Origin: Verrucomicrobiota bacterium
Lineage (GTDB): Bacteria > Verrucomicrobiota > Verrucomicrobiia > Opitutales > UBA953
NCBI GenBank assembly: GCA_009924535.1
Contig: RFRI01000092.1
Coordinates: 1-6,182, forward strand
DNA: 6,182 bases
Direction: 5' to 3'
Made by a program: the position numbers and the translations under genes. Shown here piece after piece: positions 1 to 5,861 of this stretch. The notes below the pieces were generated by a model. The model was not told the origin of the DNA and did not search any database. It saw nothing but the letters and a program-made list of their open reading frames with translations. Positions within the stretch are counted from its first letter, which is position 1; each line of letters starts with the position of its first letter.

Positions 1-2
1 AG

Positions 3-743
3 GCCGCCGGCCAGGCACAGCGTCACCGCTTCCAGCAGGAACTGCAGACCCTCGGCCAGCACTTCGGTCGCATCCAGCAGCTCCAGCAGCGCATCCAGGT
101 CGCCCTCACCACGGTCGAGCGCGACGCGCTGATCAAGGTCGGTGAAGCCGAGATCAAGGACTTCAACGAGAAGGACGCCGTCTTCGCCAAGGTCTGGGGC
201 TTCAACGTCCCGGCCGTGGCCAACCGCCAGTCGACCTTCATCAACACCGCCCTGCGTCTCTTCGCTGTCATCTCCGAAGAAGAAGCCGCCAAGGCCCGCT
301 CCGCCGCCGACTTCAAGGAAGAGCAGCTCGTGATCCGTGGCGACCGCCGCCTCCTCCAGACCGCCGAGATCCGCGGCCTGGACCTCGTCGTCCAGTTCGA
401 CCAGTTCGCCAAGGTCCTCCAGGCCCGCCGCGACGCCTTCCTCCAGCTCACCGAGCTCCTGAAGCGCTCGACCAACGACGAAGAAAAGAGCCGCATCCAG
501 ACTCAGCTCGACCAGACCCGCGACCTGCTCGAGAAGGGCAACAAGGAGATGGCCGAAAGCGTCGGCTACTCGATCACCCATAATTACGAGATCGAAGTCC
601 TCGAATCCAAGTTCGTCATCCTGCTCAACCAGGAAGAAGTGAACCAGATCCAGGGACTCGTCGCCAGCGCCCAGCAGCAGGCCGCCGCCGCACCGGTCGT
701 CGAAGCCCCCAAGCTCGAGAAGAAGGCCGACAAGAAGAACTGA
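3..743 (+). CDS. Unrecognised helical/coiled-coil protein, C-terminal part (5' end outside window)
   Basis: The frame is open from the left edge to a TGA at 741..743, giving 246 residues without the true start. No in-frame ATG occurs before the GTG at 216, and the residues before that GTG read as good protein, so 216 is not taken as the start. I do not recognise the family. The sequence is almost entirely helix-forming and rich in Gln, Glu, Arg, Lys, Leu and Ala, with coiled-coil-like stretches near the left edge (many Gln, spaced Leu/Ile) and around 420..560 (repeated Leu, Glu, Arg). One more hydrophobic patch, around 240..280 (ALRLFAVI), is too short and too charged on its flanks to be a clear membrane segment. 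The C-terminus is a low-complexity Ala/Pro then Lys-rich tail ending in KKADKKN. Codons strongly favour C-ending forms such as CTC, GTC, ATC and TTC, which is typical of a well-expressed gene. It stands alone on the plus strand, convergent with the exonuclease gene. Any function would be a guess. I am sure it is coding and unsure of everything else. Confidence 0.8.
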   Translation, partial: AAGQAQRHRFQQELQTLGQHFGRIQQLQQRIQVALTTVERDALIKVGEAEIKDFNEKDAVFAKVWGFNVPAVANRQSTFINTALRLFAVISEEEAAKARSAADFKEEQLVIRGDRRLLQTAEIRGLDLVVQFDQFAKVLQARRDAFLQLTELLKRSTNDEEKSRIQTQLDQTRDLLEKGNKEMAESVGYSITHNYEIEVLESKFVILLNQEEVNQIQGLVASAQQQAAAAPVVEAPKLEKKADKKN

Positions 744-766
744 GCCTCGCGCTTATCCTTCGCCAT

Positions 767-798
767 AAGGCCCGCCCTCACCGGCGGGCCTTTTTGTT
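767..798 (+). terminator. Intrinsic terminator of the unrecognised plus-strand gene
   Basis: A 10-bp perfect stem (767..776 pairing with 783..792, core GGCCCGCC/GGCGGGCC) closes a 6-base loop (CTCACC) and runs into a T-rich tract at 791..798 (TTTTTGTT). It starts 24 bases after the stop codon at 743. It sits between two convergent genes, so it would also shield the exonuclease gene's 3' end from opposing transcription. Read on the minus strand, the base run after the stem is TTATGGCG, too short in T for efficient termination, so I call it for the plus strand only. Confidence 0.9.
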
Positions 799-800
799 GG

Positions 801-1757
801 CTAGAAAAGTTCGCCCTGCTGCGCGTCCGCCGGCGGGGTGACCTTGGGCTTGGGCTCGTCGGCCGGCTCGGGCGCGGCCGAAGCCCGTCCATGCTTCGCC
901 TGGTAGCGGCGCAACGTGGAGTGCATCTCCATCTCGGCCAGGAAAGCCTCCACCGCGACGATATCTTCCGCCACGGGCTGGCCCGGAGCGAACTCGAAGT
1001 CGGTCTGGAAGGTGACCAGCTTGAGGTTGCCGCGGATACGCTGAGCCTCGGCCTTCACCTGCTCGCGGAAGCGCTCAGGCTGCAAGGTGTCGGCGGCCGC
1101 CAGGACGCCCTCGAGGCTTCCATATTCGGTGAGCCATTTCACGGCGGTCTTCGGGCCTACGCCCTTGAGCCCGGGAATATTGTCGGAGGTATCGCCGACG
1201 AGCGCGAGGTAGTCCGCGATGCGCTCAGGGGGTACGCCGAACTTCTCGGTGACCGCGGCGGGGTCAAGACGACGCCAGCCCATGGCCGGGTTCGCCGTCG
1301 GCGGCGGCGCCAGCTGGATGACCGGCCCGCCGACGCATTGGCCGAAATCCTTGTCGGCGCTGACGATGATGCACTGGTCGCCGGACGCGGACAGGATCCG
1401 CACGGCGGTGGCGATCAGGTCGTCGGCCTCGACGCCGCGACGCTCGAAGACCTGGAAGCCGAGCAGCGCGGTGAGGCGTTTGATCTCGGGAAGCTGCTGG
1501 ACGATCTCCTCGGGCGTCTCATCCCGCTGGCCCTTGTAGTCGGGTAGCACGGCCAGGTGACGGTCCGAGCCGCCGAGATCGAAGAAGACCGCACAGCGGT
1601 CCGGCTTCTCCCCTTCCCGGAGATCCTGCAGAGACTTCATCCAGCCGTGGAGGGCGCCCGTGGGGAACTGGTCGCTCTGCCGACGGAGGTTGGACCGTTC
1701 CATCGCGAAGTGGCTCCGGAAGACCAGATTGAAGCCGTCGATCAGCAGCCAGCGCAT
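801..1757 (-). CDS. Stand-alone 5'-3' exonuclease / flap endonuclease (Pol I 5'-nuclease family)
   Basis: The 318-residue protein matches the length and motif order of the 5'-3' exonuclease domain that forms the N-terminus of DNA polymerase I, here without any polymerase domain. Family members cut 5' flaps and degrade 5' ends of duplex or branched DNA using bound divalent metals, for example in Okazaki-fragment maturation and repair. Visible acidic metal-ligand candidates are D7 (LLIDGFN), D60 (VFFD), E110, D112 and D113 (GVEADDL), D135 and D137 (SADKDF), and D189 and D192 (GDTSDN). DYKGQR at 73..78 corresponds to the family's Y-K-x-x-R element. Residues 188..205 form the helix-3-turn-helix DNA-binding motif (GDTSDNIPG then KGVGPKTA). 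From about residue 292 a Pro/Ala/Lys/Asp-rich linker leads to the last five residues, QGELF, which fit a beta-clamp-binding peptide. The ATG at 1757 is chosen because the family's beta strand with its first Asp begins immediately after it. E. coli Xni (ExoIX) is a stand-alone relative but lacks part of the metal site, so I give no gene symbol. Confidence 0.93.
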   Translation of the reverse strand: MRWLLIDGFNLVFRSHFAMERSNLRRQSDQFPTGALHGWMKSLQDLREGEKPDRCAVFFDLGGSDRHLAVLPDYKGQRDETPEEIVQQLPEIKRLTALLGFQVFERRGVEADDLIATAVRILSASGDQCIIVSADKDFGQCVGGPVIQLAPPPTANPAMGWRRLDPAAVTEKFGVPPERIADYLALVGDTSDNIPGLKGVGPKTAVKWLTEYGSLEGVLAAADTLQPERFREQVKAEAQRIRGNLKLVTFQTDFEFAPGQPVAEDIVAVEAFLAEMEMHSTLRRYQAKHGRASAAPEPADEPKPKVTPPADAQQGELF

Positions 1758-1770
1758 GGAAGCAGTGTCG

Positions 1771-1778
1771 CTCCACCT
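1771..1778 (-). promoter_or_regulatory. Possible ribosome binding site of the exonuclease gene
   Basis: On the minus strand AGGTGGAG lies 13 bases before the ATG at 1757. It is purine-rich and resembles a Shine-Dalgarno sequence, but the spacing is longer than the usual 5 to 9 bases, so this is tentative. The 92-base gap 1758..1849 otherwise contains only the operon terminator. I see no convincing promoter boxes in it, so how this gene is transcribed is not evident from the sequence. Confidence 0.35.
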
Positions 1779-1792
1779 GGACGGACCATCGA

Positions 1793-1824
1793 GAAAAAAG
1801 CGGGCCCGCCGAATGGCGGGCCCG
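1793..1824 (-). terminator. Intrinsic terminator of the pilus operon
   Basis: Read on the minus strand, a perfect 10-bp GC stem (1815..1824 with 1801..1810, CGGGCCCGCC/GGCGGGCCCG) closes a 4-base loop (ATTC) and is followed, after one C at 1800, by six T (1794..1799). It begins 25 bases past the secretin stop codon and ends about 35 bases before the exonuclease start, so it separates the two transcription units unless read-through occurs. On the plus strand the stem is followed only by TTATC, so it acts for the minus strand. Confidence 0.92.
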
Positions 1825-1849
1825 TTATCAACGAAGCGGGAGGCTTGGC

Positions 1850-4792
1850 TTACTTGGCCGGCTCGGTCGCGACCGGGGCCGGAGCCACGGGAGCGGCGAC
1901 TTCGATCGGCTCGCGGTAGACCGCGCCGCCCGGGGAGATGAGCGTGGGGTTCGAGAAGGTCGAACCAGCGCGCATGCCCGGGTGGGTCGAGCGAAGGGTC
2001 GCGCCGCCGGCGGAGACGAGGTTGGCGGTGACGAACACCATCAGGCTCTTCTTCTGGATGGTCTTGCCGCTGGAGCGGAAGGCAGCGCCGATGAGCGGGA
2101 TCGAGCCGAGGACCGGGACCTTGTCGTCGACGGTCTTCACTTCTTCGCGGGTCAGGCCGCCGATGACGACCGTGGCGCCGTCGAAGACGGTGACGTCGGT
2201 GGTCACTTCGCGGGTACTGAAGATCGGCTGGAAGAAGCCGGAGGGCACGGAGACCGTCGTGGAGCCGGAGATCGCGATCGAGGTGCCGCCGTATTCGACG
2301 AACCCTTCGAACTCGGTCACCTTCGGCTTCAGGTTCAATCCGATGGAGTCGTCATTGGCGACGGTCGGGGTGACCTCAAGCGTCACACCGACTTCCTGGA
2401 TGGTGAAGTCCTGCGGGGTGCCAGCGGTGATCGCGACGGAGGTCGCGGCCGAGGCGCTTCCACCGCCAGCGGTACTTCCGGCGCCGACGTTCGACTGGGT
2501 GTCGCCGTAGGCCTGCGGGTAGCGGAGGAGCTGGGCCACCTTGATGACGGCGGTCTTACCGTCCATGACGGTCAGGCTCGGAGACGACATCAGGTCGCTG
2601 CCGGCGTTCTCTTCGATGGCACGGATGGCCACGCCAAGCGTCTCGGCGCCGATGATGCCGACGTTGCCGGTATAAGACTGGGACACGTTACCTAGGTTGA
2701 TGCCTCCCGGGAAGTTCGGGGCAGGCTGCGCGATGGGCGGGTTACCGGTCACGTTCAGGCTACGCACGGTGGCGTTGTTGCTCGCGAAGACCGAGTTGAT
2801 CGAGCGAAGATTGGTCGCGGCGTTGACGTTGCCGCCGCCGCCGGCGGTCGGCTGGAGGGTCCAATTCACGCCGAGTTCGTTCAGGATCTTCTGTTCGACT
2901 TCCATGAACTTGGCTTCGATGTGGACCTGCTTGATGTCGGCGTAGCGACGGATGATGTTCTTCACGCGGTCGAGGTTCTTACGGCTCTGCGTGACGGTCA
3001 GCTGGGTGCCGTCGAAGGACAGGGTCGCCGGGGCCTCGAAGGGCACGCCGGAACGGGTGAGGAAGCTCTTGATGGCGTTCTCCTGAGGATTACCGCCATC
3101 GGCGCTGGCCGCGCCGGCCGAGGCACCGCCGAACACGCCACCGGCAGGGGCGGCGCCGGCACCGGCGCTCGGGCTGACGCTGACGCCGGTCATCTTGATG
3201 ACGGCCGCCTGGGTGAGGTTGAAGAATTCGATTTCGAGCTGGCTGTCGCCGCTGTCTTCGCGGACTTCGACGACGCCACCGGAACCGATGGTGAAGGTGA
3301 AGCCGACGCGCTTGCAAGTGTAGTCGAGGGCCTGGTAGACCGAGACGTTACGGAGCTGGAGATTGACGTTCGGGTTCTTGCTGTCGTTGCCGATGAGGAC
3401 GATGTTCACGCCCTTCTGGTCCTTGTCGTAAGTGGCGGCCTGGGTCTGCAGGAGGACGAGGGCGCGGTCGAGCGGCTGGTCGCGGACGATGAAGCCTTCG
3501 GGAAGCTGGATGGACTTCATCTTCTCGATCACCGGGTCGTTGCCGTTGGCGGCGTCGATCTTGATGTTTTCGCGATTGAAGACTTCCGGGAGTTTCCAGG
3601 TCTCGTCGAGGAGCTCGAGGAGCTTGCCCTTGGTCACGCCACGGTTCCACTGGCCGGAGTTCTCGGACAGCATCTGGCGGATGCGAATCTGGTAGGCCTT
3701 GGACTCGGAATTGTTCGGCTGGTACTGGAGGACTTCGCGGTAGGCATCGAGGGCGCCCTGGTAGTCGCCGTAGAGGTAACGGGCGCGACCCTTGACGAGC
3801 AGCTCGTTGACCTTGTCATCCTTCACGCGAAGGCCCGGGGAGAGCTCGTCGACGTTGCGGTAGGTCGGATCGTTGCGCTTCGAGGCGAATTCCTTCTGCA
3901 GGCGGACGACGCTGGCGTCATCCTTGCCCTTGAGTTCGGCATACTGGGAGATGACGGAGGTGGCCTTGATCATGTCGCGGGCCTCGATGGCGACGAGGGC
4001 GCGACGGGCGAGGGCGGAACCCTTGGCATCCTTGATGCGCTCCTTAAGGCCGGCGTTGGAAAGGCTCGCGGAGCCGAGGTTGCGGTCGGCGGTATCGAGG
4101 TCGCTCAGGGCCTTGTCGATGGATTCGGCGGTGCCCTGACGGATCAGGCTTTCGGCGGAGGAGACGACATCACCCTGCTTGCCGATGGCGTCGGCGTTGG
4201 CGCGGGCGAGGCGATTGACTTCTTCCTTGGCGGCGGAGGGGCCTCCGGCATCGCGAGCGACGCTGACGTCCTGCTTGGCGAGCGCGATGGCGTCGCGACG
4301 GGATTGGGCGGCGGGAGTATTGACGGCGGCGAGGGCGCCGGCGGCGACGTCTAGCTGGTCAAGGGCGGCCTTGTGGTCACCGGCGGCAGACTTCTTGCGG
4401 GCGGCGTCGAGGGCGGCATCGACCTGGGCGAAGAGCTTGTCGTTGGACGCCGCTTCGTCAGCCGTGACTGCGGGCGCATCGGCCTTCGGGGCATCGGCCT
4501 TCGGGGCGGAAGCGGCTTCAGCGGCCTTCTTGGCGGCTTCGGCGTCGGCGATGGCGGAGTTGACGGAAGCGAGGCCTTCGGAGGCGCCCACATCCTTGGC
4601 ATCGATCGCGAGGATCGATTCGAACTTGGCCTTGGCGGCCTGCAGGTTGCCTTCATCGCGGGCCTTCAGCGCTTCGGCGAGGAGCTGCGGCTTACGCGCG
4701 GCGGCATCGCCGTCTTGGGCGACGAGGGAGCCGGCGGCGAGGGCGAGGGCGAGAGCGGCCCAGGCGAGCTGCGATCGGTGGAGGTTTTTCAT
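1850..4792 (-). CDS. Outer-membrane secretin of a type IV pilus-like system (Amuc_1098-like, PilQ/GspD superfamily)
   Basis: This 980-residue protein should form the ring-shaped outer-membrane channel through which a pilus or pseudopilus passes. Residues 1..25 are a signal peptide (K/H/R start, Ala/Leu core, likely cut after A25 in LVA/QDG). A TPR-like unit at about 35..76, an Ala/Lys-rich helical stretch at about 77..300 (with tandem KADAP at 98..107) and a clear TPR at about 328..375 (GRARYLYGDYQGALDAY) form a long N-terminal extension. An N-domain resembling the secretin/TonB short N-terminal fold spans about 430..512. A second N-domain at about 517..620 is interrupted by a Gly/Ala-rich loop (540..567). 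The C-terminal secretin domain starts at about 623 (VHIEAKFMEVEQ, then LGVNW). It continues through SSPSLTVMDGKTA and EVGVTLEVTPTV and ends with the family signature at 871..926, including VFDGATVVIGGL and VPVLGSIPLIGAAF. A Pro/Ala tail (927..980) follows. PilQ's usual AMIN domains are not evident. There is no lipobox. It is last in the operon, 19 bases after its upstream neighbour. The TPR-bearing form and gene order point to the verrucomicrobial Amuc_1098 type. Secretin is certain; the subfamily is inferred. Confidence 0.95.
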   Translation of the reverse strand: MKNLHRSQLAWAALALALAAGSLVAQDGDAAARKPQLLAEALKARDEGNLQAAKAKFESILAIDAKDVGASEGLASVNSAIADAEAAKKAAEAASAPKADAPKADAPAVTADEAASNDKLFAQVDAALDAARKKSAAGDHKAALDQLDVAAGALAAVNTPAAQSRRDAIALAKQDVSVARDAGGPSAAKEEVNRLARANADAIGKQGDVVSSAESLIRQGTAESIDKALSDLDTADRNLGSASLSNAGLKERIKDAKGSALARRALVAIEARDMIKATSVISQYAELKGKDDASVVRLQKEFASKRNDPTYRNVDELSPGLRVKDDKVNELLVKGRARYLYGDYQGALDAYREVLQYQPNNSESKAYQIRIRQMLSENSGQWNRGVTKGKLLELLDETWKLPEVFNRENIKIDAANGNDPVIEKMKSIQLPEGFIVRDQPLDRALVLLQTQAATYDKDQKGVNIVLIGNDSKNPNVNLQLRNVSVYQALDYTCKRVGFTFTIGSGGVVEVREDSGDSQLEIEFFNLTQAAVIKMTGVSVSPSAGAGAAPAGGVFGGASAGAASADGGNPQENAIKSFLTRSGVPFEAPATLSFDGTQLTVTQSRKNLDRVKNIIRRYADIKQVHIEAKFMEVEQKILNELGVNWTLQPTAGGGGNVNAATNLRSINSVFASNNATVRSLNVTGNPPIAQPAPNFPGGINLGNVSQSYTGNVGIIGAETLGVAIRAIEENAGSDLMSSPSLTVMDGKTAVIKVAQLLRYPQAYGDTQSNVGAGSTAGGGSASAATSVAITAGTPQDFTIQEVGVTLEVTPTVANDDSIGLNLKPKVTEFEGFVEYGGTSIAISGSTTVSVPSGFFQPIFSTREVTTDVTVFDGATVVIGGLTREEVKTVDDKVPVLGSIPLIGAAFRSSGKTIQKKSLMVFVTANLVSAGGATLRSTHPGMRAGSTFSNPTLISPGGAVYREPIEVAAPVAPAPVATEPAK
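4476..4505. repeat. Two tandem 15-bp units inside the secretin gene
   Basis: The unit GCATCGGCCTTCGGG occurs twice in direct succession (4476..4490 and 4491..4505) without a mismatch. In the secretin frame it encodes KADAP repeated at residues 98..107, in the low-complexity linker between two helical/TPR-like segments. Perfect identity at the DNA level suggests a recent in-frame duplication, and the linker would tolerate length change. Confidence 0.9.
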
Positions 4793-4811
4793 GGAGTGGG
4801 TGCGTTAAAGG

Positions 4812-5849
4812 TTATTTCTTTGCGTTGGTGGCCTTGGTGGAAGGGGGAGGTGTCACCGGCTTCGGCTTAGCGACCGGAAGCGGCGCGGAGACGGCAGGGG
4901 CCGCGTGCGGAGCAGGGGTCGTAGACTTGGGGACGGAAGATGAGGCGGAGGGGGTCTTCGACTTAGGAGCGGAAGGATCGGGAACCGGGGCAGACAGTTC
5001 CTGAGTGTCGGTCGTCAGTTTCTTCGGCTTTTTGGGGTTAAGAGCGAAGGTTTTGTCAAAAGTCACCGTCTTGTTGGCCAAGTCAATGCCTTTGACCACG
5101 TAACTGGCTCCGTTTAAGTTAAACTTATTCCCAACGGCATGGAGGGTAAGAGTCCAAGCGGGATCGGACGGCGAGGATAGGATGATGTCGGTGCGCGCGA
5201 CGAACTCCAAGGGCTTGTCGTCGTCGATCTCGACGATTTGTCCGAACTGTCGGTCATCGACCGTCAACAGGTTGCGGGTGAACGGGATGCCATCAGCATC
5301 CTTACCTTTGACGACCTTGAAGGACTTGAGAGTGAGGTAAGGGGCTTCCGCGATAGGCTTGTTGAGCTTACAGTCGTCGATGTACTGCTTGGTCTTCACG
5401 TTCTTGAGCGTGAAGAGTCGGTCTTCTTCCTTCTTGCCGGGTCCCAGCGTAGACTGGACCAGCATGAAGGTGTAGGTCGGATGGCCGACGGAAACCAGGG
5501 CGACACCGAAGGGAGGCATTTCCTCGGCCTTGCGGCTGCGAGGGACGTAATCCTTGAGGGCCGCATCCCAGACGACGTCGATCGTCGTGAAGAGGTCGTA
5601 ATCCCAATTGTCATCGTTCTCCTCCGGGGTCGGCCAATCCTTGACGTTGTCATCGAGCGAGGCACGAGGCGTCGAAGGGTAAGCTTCGCCGCGAGGGGCG
5701 GCTTCTTTGAGCAGCTTGATGGCGGCGGCCTTGCCGTCCTCATCGGGGACGATGGGGGCGACCAGTCCGGGAGTGAGATACACCACGGAACCGGCGACGA
5801 GCAGGAGCGCGCCGAGGATGACGAGGATGATGTCCTTGCGGGAATTCAT
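4812..5849 (-). CDS. Membrane-anchored periplasmic pilus-system protein (Amuc_1099-like)
   Basis: The 345-residue protein has a short charged N-terminus, one hydrophobic segment at about 7..25 (IILVILGALLLVAG) acting as an uncleaved inner-membrane anchor, then a periplasmic body. The body starts with a helix (about 39..50) and an acidic region leading to NWDYDLFT at 81..88. It continues as a mostly beta-strand region to about 270, including the strand-turn-strand pattern KFNLNGASYVVKGIDLANKTVTF (in two parts, 242..252 and 253..264). From about 276 onward it is a Pro/Ser/Thr/Ala/Lys tail ending NAKK, likely extended through the peptidoglycan layer. Position directly upstream of the secretin, single N-terminal anchor and beta-rich body recall GspC or PilP, which dock onto secretin N-domains. 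That role is inferred, not shown by sequence similarity I can see. The family assignment rests on gene order and architecture. It is more AT-rich in places (for example 5036..5135) than the flanking genes. The ATG at 5849 is 12 bases after the upstream stop and has no obvious Shine-Dalgarno sequence. Confidence 0.85.
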   Translation of the reverse strand: MNSRKDIILVILGALLLVAGSVVYLTPGLVAPIVPDEDGKAAAIKLLKEAAPRGEAYPSTPRASLDDNVKDWPTPEENDDNWDYDLFTTIDVVWDAALKDYVPRSRKAEEMPPFGVALVSVGHPTYTFMLVQSTLGPGKKEEDRLFTLKNVKTKQYIDDCKLNKPIAEAPYLTLKSFKVVKGKDADGIPFTRNLLTVDDRQFGQIVEIDDDKPLEFVARTDIILSSPSDPAWTLTLHAVGNKFNLNGASYVVKGIDLANKTVTFDKTFALNPKKPKKLTTDTQELSAPVPDPSAPKSKTPSASSSVPKSTTPAPHAAPAVSAPLPVAKPKPVTPPPSTKATNAKK

Positions 5850-5861
5850 GACCGGGATGCT

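Noticed and set aside
216..218. GTG as the true start of the helical protein gene
   Set aside because: The 71 codons before it are in frame, use the same biased codons and continue the same helical composition, so the gene begins outside the window.
23..496. Minus-strand open frame of 157 codons opposite the helical protein gene
   Set aside because: Ser/Arg/Trp-rich composition and full overlap with a frame of strong codon bias followed by a matching terminator on the plus strand.
891..1547. Plus-strand open frame of 218 codons opposite the exonuclease
   Set aside because: It overlaps the exonuclease, whose catalytic motifs are complete, and its composition (Asp/Gly/Arg/Leu) is typical of antisense reading.
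1938..2695. Plus-strand open frames opposite the C-terminal secretin domain
   Set aside because: These lie entirely over the best conserved secretin motifs, show no domain features and are best explained as GC-driven antisense shadows.
2921..4354. Long plus-strand open frame of 477 codons antisense to the secretin gene
   Set aside because: Its translation is a monotonous Gly/Asp/Val/Leu-rich string without domains, as expected when a GC-rich gene with C/G-ending codons is read on the opposite strand. The secretin frame holds clear family motifs over the same bases.
1850..4792. Type II secretion GspD as the identity of the secretin
   Set aside because: GspD begins with N0 soon after its signal peptide and has three repeated N-domains. 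Here a TPR/Ala-rich extension precedes two N-domains and the upstream genes do not look like gspC or other gsp genes, so a pilus-type secretin of the Amuc_1098 kind fits better, though the C-terminal domain alone could not decide.
4179..4870. Plus-strand open frames over the start of the secretin gene and its intergenic gap
   Set aside because: The Ala/Ser-rich and Gly-rich translations mirror the Ala-rich secretin N-terminus. No separate gene features were seen.
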